Positions 13,743 to 22,119 of a stretch of DNA of 64,000 nt are shown in pieces. The stretch is from the NCBI RefSeq assembly GCF_002934545.1, contig NZ_PTJA01000003.1, positions 124,001-188,000 of the forward strand, in the 5' to 3' direction. The DNA comes from Lacrimispora xylanisolvens (GTDB taxonomy: Bacteria; Bacillota; Clostridia; Lachnospirales; Lachnospiraceae). The notes under the pieces were generated by a model. That model was not told where the DNA came from. It searched no databases and worked only from the letters and a program-made list of their open reading frames with translations. The position numbers and the translations under genes are program-made. How positions within the stretch are numbered: position 1 is the stretch's first letter; every line of letters begins with the position of its first letter.

Positions 13743-13777
13743 TTCCATTCTTAAATCCAATGGAAGCGGGTTATAAT
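13743..13777 (+). promoter_or_regulatory. Promoter with inverted repeat for the uronide transport operon
   Basis: TATAAT (13772-13777) lies about 60 nt before the binding-protein start, but the -35 region has no good TTGACA. In its place is an inverted repeat, TTCCATT (13743-13749), 9 nt, AATGGAA (13759-13765). A weak -35 with a dyad is typical of activator-dependent promoters, here plausibly driven by the AraC-type response regulator. Confidence 0.5.
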
Positions 13778-13836
13778 AGAGCCATGGTAAATCACAAGGG
13801 TTTACTGAAAACAATTTCAAATCAGGAGGGTATACA

Positions 13837-15186
13837 ATGAAAAAAAGAGCACTTAGCCTTGCACTTGCCTGTACCATGGCAGTCACTGCACTTGCAGGCT
13901 GCGGCAGCAGTACCAAAGAAACCACAGCTGCATCAACAGAAGCAAGCAAAACAGAGACAAAGGCAGCAGAGACCACTGCATCAGCAGGCGGACAGACAAC
14001 ACTGAAATGGTCTGTTTGGGATATCAGTTCCACGACCTATTATCAGCCTCTGATCGACGCGTTTGAAAAAGCACATCCGGATGTTAAAATCGAGATGGTG
14101 GATCTTGGTTCTACCGATTATCAGACAGTTCTTGCAACAGAATTAACTGGCAGCGGTTCTGATTTTGATGTGGTAACAGTAAAGGATGTTCCAGGTTACA
14201 TGACACTGGTAAACAAAGGTGTTTTAGAGCCTCTGGACAGCTACATCGAATCTTCCAAAGTGGATTTAACTCAGTATAAAGGCCTTACCGATCAGATTAA
14301 GGTAGAAAATAAATTATATGAGCTTCCATTCCGTAACGATTTCTGGGTACTGTTCTATAATAAGGACATCTTTGATAAAGCAGGTGTTGCTTACCCGACT
14401 AATGATATGACATTTGAACAGTATGATAAGCTGGCAAGAAGCTTAACAGTAGACACACCAGGACAGGAAGTATACGGAGCACATTATCATACATGGAGAT
14501 CTGCAGTACAGTTATTTGGTGTGCTTGACGGAAAAAATACCATCATTGATGGAAAATATGATTTCTTAAAGCCTTACTATGATATGGTAATTAAAGAGCA
14601 GGAAGACGGCGTTTGCCAGGATTATGCTACATTAAAGACCAGCGGACTTCATTACTCAGGCGCATTTGCACAGGGCAACATTGCTATGATGAACATGGGT
14701 ACCTGGTTTATCTCCACTTTAATGGATAAGATCCGTACAGGTGAATATACAGACTGCAAAAACTGGGGAATCGTGAAATATCCTCATGCAGAAGGCGTAG
14801 AGCCAGGTTCTACACTTGCTACCATTACTTCTCTTGCAATTCCTTCCAATGCACCTCATAAAGATCTTGCATGGGAATTCATTAACTTTGTAAGCGGAAA
14901 AGACGGAGCAGAGATTCTTGCTTCTACCGGAACCATTCCAGCTGTTATGAACAGCACAGTTGCTGATCTTGTATCCAGTGCAGACGGATTCCCAAAAGCA
15001 GATGGAACCAGTGTTGAAGCTTTAAACACTTCCAAGCTGTACTTAGAGATGCCTGTAAATCCAAAGAGCTCTGAGATCGAAACTGTATTAAATGAAGCAC
15101 ATGATGCAATCATGACAGGAAGTATGTCAGTTGATGACGGCATTGCTCAGATGAATGAAAAAATCGGTGCAATTCTTGGCAAATAA
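13837..15186 (+). CDS. Extracellular sugar-binding lipoprotein of an ABC importer
   Basis: A 449-aa family 1 solute-binding protein. A lipoprotein signal peptide ends in LAGC with the lipidated Cys at residue 22, followed by a Thr/Ser/Ala/Lys-rich linker to about residue 50. The mature part has the two-lobe pattern of bacterial SBP domains (TLKWSVWDIS start, LYELPFRNDFWVLFYNKD, IAMMNMGTWFIS). AGGAGGG precedes the ATG. It faces the two-component operon and begins the transport operon; a terminator-like hairpin follows, which would leave more binding protein than permease. The substrate is inferred from neighbours to be an oligosaccharide containing uronic acid. Confidence 0.92.
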   Translation: MKKRALSLALACTMAVTALAGCGSSTKETTAASTEASKTETKAAETTASAGGQTTLKWSVWDISSTTYYQPLIDAFEKAHPDVKIEMVDLGSTDYQTVLATELTGSGSDFDVVTVKDVPGYMTLVNKGVLEPLDSYIESSKVDLTQYKGLTDQIKVENKLYELPFRNDFWVLFYNKDIFDKAGVAYPTNDMTFEQYDKLARSLTVDTPGQEVYGAHYHTWRSAVQLFGVLDGKNTIIDGKYDFLKPYYDMVIKEQEDGVCQDYATLKTSGLHYSGAFAQGNIAMMNMGTWFISTLMDKIRTGEYTDCKNWGIVKYPHAEGVEPGSTLATITSLAIPSNAPHKDLAWEFINFVSGKDGAEILASTGTIPAVMNSTVADLVSSADGFPKADGTSVEALNTSKLYLEMPVNPKSSEIETVLNEAHDAIMTGSMSVDDGIAQMNEKIGAILGK

Positions 15187-15207
15187 AGCAGCGTGGTAAC
15201 AAAAACA

Positions 15208-15240
15208 GGCGGGCAGCATATAACGGCCCGCCTTATTTAA
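15208..15240 (+). terminator. Partial terminator between binding protein and permease genes
   Basis: GGCGGGC, an 11-nt loop and GCCCGCC followed by TTATTT. Leaky terminators here commonly adjust expression ratios in sugar ABC operons. Confidence 0.7.
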
Positions 15241-15316
15241 AAACTTCTGATTTGATTTTGACGGATAAGAACTGGAAAAGGAGGATAAGCCGTTTTACCG
15301 GGCTTTAAGACAGACT

Positions 15317-16384
15317 ATGGCTAAGACAATAACAGAAGCGCAAAAACAGGAAAAAATCGCGGCTTTACATGAGAAACGGAATGCACTCAGTCTTTTGTTA
15401 AAAGACGCAAAACGTACTCATGAGCGCGACAGGCTGATTGCGAAAATCGAAACAATAGATGAGAAAATTAAGAAGGTGAGGACCGGAGAGATCCTTACCA
15501 GACAGGAAAAAAGAAATTTAGTCGCTTATTCTTTTATCGCTCCCAACTTTATCGGATTTGCCATATTTACGCTGGGACCCATTATCTTTGCGTTTGTACT
15601 GGCATTTATGAGCTGGGATGGCAACAGTCCCATGAAATTCGCAGGAATTAAAAACTTTATTGACATGTTTGGCAATGCAAGGTTTCATTCTGCCTTTATC
15701 AATACCATTGTATACTGTATCGCCACCGTACCTTTGACGTTAGTCAGTGCACTGGGACTGGCAATCGTTTTAAACCAGAAAATAAAGGGAAGGAATTTCT
15801 TCCGTACGGTAGGATTCTTCCCTTACGTAGCATCTCTGGTTGCAGTGGCAGCCGTGTGGAACATGCTTTTCAGTCCTCAGAAAAGCGGACCAGTCAATAT
15901 GATTTTATATTATCTGGGAGTTCATGCAAAAAGCCTGCCTAAATGGTCGGCAGATCCTCACTGGGTTATGTTTACAATCGTGCTCTTTAGTGTATGGAAG
16001 AACATGGGTTACTACATGGTAATTTATCTTGCAGGACTTCAGGGAATCAATGCAGAGCTCTATGAGGCAGCTGGTCTTGACGGCTGTAATTCCTGGCAGC
16101 GGTTCCGCTATATTACCTGGCCCCAGCTTCAACCTACTACATTCTTTGTTACAATTATTCTGACCATTAACTGCTTTAAGGTTTACGATATTGTATATAT
16201 GCTTGCAGGCGGCTCCAACGGTGTTGTAAGTTCCCAGGCTATGGTTTTGGTTTACCACATTTATGAAGAAGCATTCCGTAACTGGAATCTGGGCTATTCC
16301 AGTGCAGTTGCAATTGTGCTGTTCTTAATGGTTCTTGCAATCACCCTGGTTCAGTTCCGCGGTGAGAAAAAATATGCAAACTAG
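15317..16384 (+). CDS. Sugar ABC transporter permease, MalF/UgpA type
   Basis: A 355-aa inner-membrane permease. An unusual N-terminal extension of about 70 charged residues, predicted coiled coil (KIAALHEKRNALSLLLKD), precedes the first of six membrane helices. The EAA loop reads EAAGLDGCNSWQRFRYITWP, the contact site for the shared ATPase. No ATPase gene is present, as is usual for these importers, which share MsmK/UgpC-type ATPases encoded elsewhere. The extension is not typical of all family members and may come from a fused or extended start; ATG at 15317 is the only start upstream of the helices with no closer ribosome binding site. Confidence 0.92.
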   Translation: MAKTITEAQKQEKIAALHEKRNALSLLLKDAKRTHERDRLIAKIETIDEKIKKVRTGEILTRQEKRNLVAYSFIAPNFIGFAIFTLGPIIFAFVLAFMSWDGNSPMKFAGIKNFIDMFGNARFHSAFINTIVYCIATVPLTLVSALGLAIVLNQKIKGRNFFRTVGFFPYVASLVAVAAVWNMLFSPQKSGPVNMILYYLGVHAKSLPKWSADPHWVMFTIVLFSVWKNMGYYMVIYLAGLQGINAELYEAAGLDGCNSWQRFRYITWPQLQPTTFFVTIILTINCFKVYDIVYMLAGGSNGVVSSQAMVLVYHIYEEAFRNWNLGYSSAVAIVLFLMVLAITLVQFRGEKKYAN

Positions 16385-16401
16385 AAGAAGGAGGATATAA
16401 C

Positions 16402-17238
16402 ATGAAAGTAAAAAGCACAAATTATAAAATCAGCAGATCCCTCCTGTATGTGGTTTTGCTCATTCTTACAGCGGCTATGCTGATCCCGTTTGCATGGATG
16501 CTGTCAGCATCATTAAAACTTGATAAAGACGTATTTATCTTTCCCATTCAGTGGATTCCCAAAAATCCGCGGTGGATGAATTATGTTGATATCTGGACCA
16601 AAATCCCTCTGATGACCTTTGTGGGAAATACCATAAAGATCACTTTGATCGTAACATTTCTCCAGCTTTTAACCAGCAGCTTTGCTGCCTATGCATTTGC
16701 AAAGCTGAAATTTAAATACAAAGACACCCTTTTTATGGCGTATATTGCCACCATCGCTGTTCCATGGCAGGTTTACATGGTTCCCCAGTTCATGATGATG
16801 AGAAATTTCGGACTGAATGATTCCCATCTGGCGATTATTTTCCTTCAGGCGTTTTCAGCCTTCGGAGTATTCATGATGAGACAGTTCTATCAGGGAATTC
16901 CCGATGAATTGTGTGAAGCGGCAAGAATTGATGGTATGTCAGAGTATCAGATTTACTCTAAAATCATGCTTCCCTTGTCAAAACCAGCACTGTCTACACT
17001 GACAATCTTTACTTTTGTTAATACCTGGAATGACTTCTTAGGACCGTTAATTTATTTAAAGACGGAATCCAAGAAGACACTTCAGTTAGGACTTAAAATG
17101 TTTATCAGCCAGTACAGCTCAGAATTTGGTCTGATTATGGCAGCATCAGTACTTTCCTTAATACCCGTATTAATTGTATTTTTATCCCTTCAGAAATATT
17201 TCGTAGAAGGAATTGCAGCTACCGGCGTGAAAGGTTAA
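16402..17238 (+). CDS. Sugar ABC transporter permease, MalG type
   Basis: A 278-aa protein with six membrane helices and EAA loop EAARIDGMSEYQIYSKIMLP. Preceded by GAAGGAGG 17 nt after the previous gene and followed 3 nt later by the GH2 gene. It pairs with the MalF-type permease to form the channel of the importer. Confidence 0.93.
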   Translation: MKVKSTNYKISRSLLYVVLLILTAAMLIPFAWMLSASLKLDKDVFIFPIQWIPKNPRWMNYVDIWTKIPLMTFVGNTIKITLIVTFLQLLTSSFAAYAFAKLKFKYKDTLFMAYIATIAVPWQVYMVPQFMMMRNFGLNDSHLAIIFLQAFSAFGVFMMRQFYQGIPDELCEAARIDGMSEYQIYSKIMLPLSKPALSTLTIFTFVNTWNDFLGPLIYLKTESKKTLQLGLKMFISQYSSEFGLIMAASVLSLIPVLIVFLSLQKYFVEGIAATGVKG

Positions 17239-17241
17239 ACA

Positions 17242-19071
17242 ATGGAAATAATAAAAAATTTCGTGGACAATATTCATAACGGGGATTATAAAAGAAACTA
17301 CAGAATCCCTGTTATACAAGAGGAAACCCTGATTTTCCCAGGAGGAAGAAGAACCCGGTCTTTAAACGGGGAATGGAACTTTTCTGTGGACCAGTACGAT
17401 AACTGTTTAAGGGCAAAATGGTTTTTAGAACAGGAAATAAATGACGAAGGGCGCAGTGTCCCTCTTGATTACGCCTTTGACGACTGGGAAAAAATCAAAG
17501 TACCAGGAGTATGGAATCTTGCAAAACCGGAATATTTTTATTACGAAGGACCGGCGGTATACAGCCGCCGGTTTTCTTTGGAAGAAGAAAATAAAGGGCG
17601 TGTGTTTTTACAGTTTGGTGCCGTTTCCTATGAAGCCAGAATCTTTTTAAATGGAACATTCCTTGGAATCCACAAAGGAGGTTCTACACCGTTTTCCTTA
17701 GAAATTACAGCTCATTTAAAGGCTGAAAACAGATTAATTGTGGTGGCGGATAATACCAGAAGAAAAGAACAGATCCCCAGTGAAAATACGGACTGGTTCT
17801 TATATGGCGGTATTTACCGGGATGTTTCCCTCCTTTTTGTACCGAATGTCTACATTAAGAATATGAAAGTAAGTCTTGTTAACAGGGAAACCGGAGCGAT
17901 TGAAGTGAAGGCTCTTATTGAGAGTGAGAAGAAACTGACAGATCATACGTTGACTTTTTTAATTCCGGAACTTAACATAGAAGAAACCGTTCCTGTAAGT
18001 GGAGACGGTACCTTTACAAAGATCGTCCATGCACAGAATTTATCCCTTTGGAGTCCTGAGAATCCCAAACGATATGATGTGATTCTGACATTGAAGGAAA
18101 AGGGAGAAGCAAAGGATGAGGTGACGGATGTCATCGGCTTACGTACCATAGAGACAAGAGACGGAAAGATATTGTTAAATGGCAGATCCATATTCTTACG
18201 GGGAGCCTGTCTCCATGAGGAAACCGAGAACCATGGGAAAGCGGTAACAAAGGAGGATATCCGGGAAGCATTTCAGAGAGCGAAAAAGATGAACTGTAAT
18301 TTCCTGCGCCTCGCCCATTACCCCCATACCCAGTGGGTTTCTGAGATCGCAGATGAAGAAGGGATTCTACTTTGGGAGGAAATTCCGGTTTACTGGTGGA
18401 TTGACTTTTCAAACCCGCAGACGCTAAATGATGCAAGAAACCAGCTTTCAGAATTAATCTCCCGGGATTTTAACCGCGCCAGTGTTATTATCTGGTCTGT
18501 TGGAAATGAAAATCCGGATACAGACGACAGGTATCACTTTATGAAGTATCTGGCAGAGACAGCCAAAGAAAAGGACCCTTCCCGTCTGATTTCAGCTGCG
18601 TGTCTGGTAGATTCCGTAAATTTAAGAATTGCTGACCGTTTGGAGAGCCATTTGGATGTCATCGGTTTTAATGAGTATTATGGCTGGTATGATCCCGATT
18701 ATGAGAAGCTGACAGAAATTCTAAATGGTTCTAAGCCGGAAAAACCAGTGATAATCAGTGAGTTTGGTGCAGATGGGTACCATTCTGAAAATAAAACCGG
18801 TAAGAATGTCCGCGGCTCTGAAGAGGAACAGGAAGAAATCTATAAAAAGCAGGTAGAGATGTTTGGCAAAACAGAGTACATTCAGGGCACAGCGCCCTGG
18901 ATCCTGTATGATTACCGGACGCCCAAGAGGCTTGGCGCATATCAGAAGGGATACAACATAAAGGGTCTGGTAACTGCGGATAGAAAGAGAGAAAAGCCTG
19001 CATTTGAAGTAATGAAGAAGTTTTATGAGGAGGTAAGGGAAAATGAAGGAAACGACGAAAGAATTGTTTGA
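17242..19071 (+). CDS. Glycoside hydrolase family 2 enzyme, beta-glucuronidase-like
   Basis: A 609-aa protein with the GH2 order: N-terminal sugar-binding sandwich (to about residue 180), immunoglobulin-like domain, then TIM barrel. The acid/base is Glu423 in WSVGNENP and the nucleophile Glu507 in ISEFGADG. Length and these motifs resemble bacterial beta-glucuronidases (about 600 aa) more than LacZ. No signal peptide, so it acts on imported sugars. It starts 3 nt after the permease gene and overlaps the GH88 gene by 29 nt, which indicates translational coupling. Specificity for beta-glucuronide versus beta-galactoside is inferred from length and context. Confidence 0.85.
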   Translation: MEIIKNFVDNIHNGDYKRNYRIPVIQEETLIFPGGRRTRSLNGEWNFSVDQYDNCLRAKWFLEQEINDEGRSVPLDYAFDDWEKIKVPGVWNLAKPEYFYYEGPAVYSRRFSLEEENKGRVFLQFGAVSYEARIFLNGTFLGIHKGGSTPFSLEITAHLKAENRLIVVADNTRRKEQIPSENTDWFLYGGIYRDVSLLFVPNVYIKNMKVSLVNRETGAIEVKALIESEKKLTDHTLTFLIPELNIEETVPVSGDGTFTKIVHAQNLSLWSPENPKRYDVILTLKEKGEAKDEVTDVIGLRTIETRDGKILLNGRSIFLRGACLHEETENHGKAVTKEDIREAFQRAKKMNCNFLRLAHYPHTQWVSEIADEEGILLWEEIPVYWWIDFSNPQTLNDARNQLSELISRDFNRASVIIWSVGNENPDTDDRYHFMKYLAETAKEKDPSRLISAACLVDSVNLRIADRLESHLDVIGFNEYYGWYDPDYEKLTEILNGSKPEKPVIISEFGADGYHSENKTGKNVRGSEEEQEEIYKKQVEMFGKTEYIQGTAPWILYDYRTPKRLGAYQKGYNIKGLVTADRKREKPAFEVMKKFYEEVRENEGNDERIV

Positions 19072-20224
19072 AAGCAGACCGGAGCTGTCGGCAGACCAGT
19101 GCCGCAAAGCTTTGGACTTTGCTGTCAGACAGCTGAAGGATAATTTAGGGGAATTTACCCACTCTTTTAAAAAAGCTTATAGTGAAGACGGCTATTATAA
19201 GCCTACTCCCAATGTAAACTGGACCACCGGATTCTGGACTGGTCAGCTTTGGCTGGCGTATGAGTGGAGCAGGGATGACGCATTTGCCAAGGCTGGCAGC
19301 ATTCAGGCAGAAAGCTTTTTAAAGAGAATTGAAGATAAGGTGGAAGTGGATCATCACGATATGGGATTTCTCTATTCCCCTTCCTGTGTGGCAGCCTATA
19401 AGCTGGTAGGAGATGAGACGGGAAAGAAGGCGGCAATCAAGGCAGCAGATCAGCTCATCAGCCGTTTTCAGCCAGTGGGGCAGTTTATTCAGGCATGGGG
19501 ACCTATGAACCAGCCGGAGAATTACCGTTTTATCATTGACTGTCTTTTAAATCTGCCTCTTCTTTACTGGGCATCCGAAGAAACCAATGATACAAAGTAC
19601 AGGGATATTGCTGAAAAGCACATTCATACTGCCATTGCCAATGTGATCAGAGAAGATTATTCCACCTGGCATACCTTCTTTATGAATATGGAGACTGGTG
19701 AGCCGGATCATGGTGCAACCTGCCAGGGATACCGGGACGGGTCTGCCTGGGCAAGAGGTCAGGCATGGGGAGTATATGGCTGTGCGTTAGCATACCGCTA
19801 TACGAAACGAGAAGAATATGTAGAAGACTTTAAGCATGTGACTGGTTACTTCTTAGATCATCTCCCCGATGATTTAGTACCTTACTGGGATTTGGAATTT
19901 ACAGATGGATCTGGGGAGCCAAAGGATTCTTCCTCCGCTTCCATTGCAGCCTGCGGAATGCTTGAAATGGCTAACTATCTGCCGGAAGCAGAAGCGGCTT
20001 ACTATCGATCCATAGCGAAGAAGATTATGGAATCAGTAGTGTCTGGTTATGCGGTGAAAGAAGGAACCAAATCCAACGGACTGGTTCTTCACAGCACGTA
20101 TTCCAAGAAATCTCCATACAATACCTGCACTCCCGAAGGTGTGGATGAATGCAACATCTGGGGAGATTATTTCTATTTAGAGGCGCTGATCCGTCTGTCC
20201 ATAGACTGGAATCCATACTGGTAA
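19043..20224 (+). CDS. Unsaturated glucuronyl hydrolase, GH88
   Basis: A 393-aa cytoplasmic enzyme with the alpha6/alpha6 barrel pattern of GH88. The two conserved Asp residues are Asp106 in HHDMGFLY and Asp166 in FIIDCLLNLPLL; also seen are GSAWARGQAWGVYG and PYWDLEF. GH88 hydrates the double bond of the unsaturated uronic acid left at the non-reducing end by a lyase, which then releases 5-keto uronate. This links the operon to the heparinase-like lyase on the other strand. Its start lies inside the 3' end of the GH2 gene, with GAGGAGGTAAGGG as ribosome binding site. Confidence 0.92.
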   Translation: MKETTKELFESRPELSADQCRKALDFAVRQLKDNLGEFTHSFKKAYSEDGYYKPTPNVNWTTGFWTGQLWLAYEWSRDDAFAKAGSIQAESFLKRIEDKVEVDHHDMGFLYSPSCVAAYKLVGDETGKKAAIKAADQLISRFQPVGQFIQAWGPMNQPENYRFIIDCLLNLPLLYWASEETNDTKYRDIAEKHIHTAIANVIREDYSTWHTFFMNMETGEPDHGATCQGYRDGSAWARGQAWGVYGCALAYRYTKREEYVEDFKHVTGYFLDHLPDDLVPYWDLEFTDGSGEPKDSSSASIAACGMLEMANYLPEAEAAYYRSIAKKIMESVVSGYAVKEGTKSNGLVLHSTYSKKSPYNTCTPEGVDECNIWGDYFYLEALIRLSIDWNPYW

Positions 20225-20254
20225 TAATCAATGATTGAAAAGAGGCGAATGTTC

Positions 20255-21955
20255 ATGAAGCTTGAAACAAAAGAGGACTACAGACAGCTGATGTTTCAGC
20301 TGTTAGATCCATTAAAGCCATTATACAGTAACGGTTGTGCAAGACTGCATTTAGGAGACAGCGGTGTTACTTATCCTGCAGTCAGCATGGAAATGGAGGC
20401 TTTTTCAAGACCCCTGTGGGCTTTGGTGCCCTTATGGCTTGGAGGAGGAAAAGGCTATGAAGAAATCTATGTAAATGGTTTGAAAAATGGTACCGATCCA
20501 CTCCATGGCGAATACTGGGGCGGCTTTAACGATTATGATCAGAGGTTTGTGGAGATGGCTGCAATTGCAAGCGGTCTGATCTTTACTCCGGAAAAACTAT
20601 GGGAACCCTTAGAAGATCGGGAAAAAGACAACCTGGCTAAATGGCTTTACGGAATCAATGAGCACATTATACCGGACTGCAACTGGCAGTTTTTTATGAT
20701 TCTTGTAAATGTTGCCCTGCAAAAGCTTGGCTATCCATACAGCAAAGAAAAGCTCTTATCAGGTCTTGATAAAATAGAAAGCTATTATATCGGTGACGGC
20801 TGGTACCGGGATGGCGGCTCCAGTCAGAAAGACTATTACATTTCTTTTGCCATGCATTATTACGGGCTTTTATACTCCGTAGCAATGGAAGAGGAAGATC
20901 CTAAGCGGTGCAGGGAATTTAGAGAACGGGCTAAGATTTTTGCCAGAGATTTTATTTACTGGTTTGATGAAAATGGAGCCGCACTGCCCTTTGGACGAAG
21001 TCTTTCTTACCGGTTCGGAGAAGCTGCATTCTGGTCTGCCTACTTATTTGCAGGGCTTGATGATATTTCCCCAGGCGTTGTAAAGGGAATTTTATCCCGT
21101 CATTTAAACTGGTGGCTGGATCAGAAAATCTTTGACCGGGACGGTGTTCTGACTATTGGATATGCGTATCCCAATCTGATTATGGCAGAGCGTTACAATG
21201 CGCCTGGATCTCCTTATTGGGGAATGAAGACGCTATTGTGTCTGGGACTGCCAGACAGCCATCCGTTCTGGTCTGCAAAAGCGGAACCATTGCCCAGTCT
21301 TGACAATATAAAGCTGTTAAAACAGGCGGATATGCTGATGCATCGGATCGGATCGGATGTAATCGCTTATCCAGCAGGTGTTTGTGAAAAATACGGTCAT
21401 GGCCACGTACCGGAGAAATACTCCAAGTTTGCTTACTCCACCCGTTTTGGTTTCTCAGTCGCTAGGAGTCAGATTGTACTTCATGAAAATGCACCGGATT
21501 CTTCCCTTGCATTCGTCATTGATGGGGATGACTATGTCTTTGTAAGAAAATACAGTGACCAGTACGAAGTTTTAGAAGACCGTGTAATCAGTAGCTGGCA
21601 TCCATTTCCCGGCATTGAGGTTACTACCACCATTGTGCCTCAGGAATATGGTCATTTAAGAATCCATGAGATAGTAAGCCAGTACGACTGTACTGCATAC
21701 GATTGCGGATTTGCCGTAAAGAAGTTTGCGGAAGAATATGAACAGAAGGCAGCAGGGACAGCTGCTCTTGTATCAAACCGGGAGCAATGCTGTCAGGTAA
21801 CAGGGGAAGGTCCTTGTGCAACTGGATTTGTTATTGAATCGGATCCTAACACCAACGTGCTATATCCCAATGCAGCGATTCCGTCAGTATCCTACCGGAT
21901 TAAAAAAGGAGAAACCATTCGGATTGAAACCCAGGTGAAAAGCTCCATCCGCTAG
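20255..21955 (+). CDS. DUF2264 domain-containing protein
   Basis: About 566 aa. The ATG at 20255 is chosen since AAAGAGG is 9 nt upstream; an in-frame ATG at 20231 has no such site. DUF2264 proteins have a helical-toroid N-terminal half (residues 20-360, with WQFFMILVNVALQKLG and GWYRDGGSSQKDYYISFAMHYYG) and a beta-rich C-terminus. They recur in loci for plant or host uronic-acid glycans, but no reaction has been firmly assigned that I can recall. No signal peptide. Last gene before a strong terminator; 30 nt after GH88, so same operon. Confidence 0.88.
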   Translation: MKLETKEDYRQLMFQLLDPLKPLYSNGCARLHLGDSGVTYPAVSMEMEAFSRPLWALVPLWLGGGKGYEEIYVNGLKNGTDPLHGEYWGGFNDYDQRFVEMAAIASGLIFTPEKLWEPLEDREKDNLAKWLYGINEHIIPDCNWQFFMILVNVALQKLGYPYSKEKLLSGLDKIESYYIGDGWYRDGGSSQKDYYISFAMHYYGLLYSVAMEEEDPKRCREFRERAKIFARDFIYWFDENGAALPFGRSLSYRFGEAAFWSAYLFAGLDDISPGVVKGILSRHLNWWLDQKIFDRDGVLTIGYAYPNLIMAERYNAPGSPYWGMKTLLCLGLPDSHPFWSAKAEPLPSLDNIKLLKQADMLMHRIGSDVIAYPAGVCEKYGHGHVPEKYSKFAYSTRFGFSVARSQIVLHENAPDSSLAFVIDGDDYVFVRKYSDQYEVLEDRVISSWHPFPGIEVTTTIVPQEYGHLRIHEIVSQYDCTAYDCGFAVKKFAEEYEQKAAGTAALVSNREQCCQVTGEGPCATGFVIESDPNTNVLYPNAAIPSVSYRIKKGETIRIETQVKSSIR

Positions 21956-21983
21956 CAGAGCCGGTTTTTACCACAGAGATTTT

Positions 21984-22032
21984 AAGGGCAAAGAAGATGT
22001 GGATCAATAACAGCTTCTTCGCCCTTATTTTT
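21984..22032 (+). terminator. Terminator ending the uronide operon
   Basis: AAGGGC-A-AAGAAG pairs with CTTCTT-C-GCCCTT around an 18-nt loop and is followed by ATTTTT. Confidence 0.85.
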
Positions 22033-22119
22033 CATCCGGAAATCAAAAAATACAATGGATTCTTTTACCGTTGTCGCTTATAATAAATGTAATGTTCTTA
22101 AAAGAAGGAGGGGTTTTTA

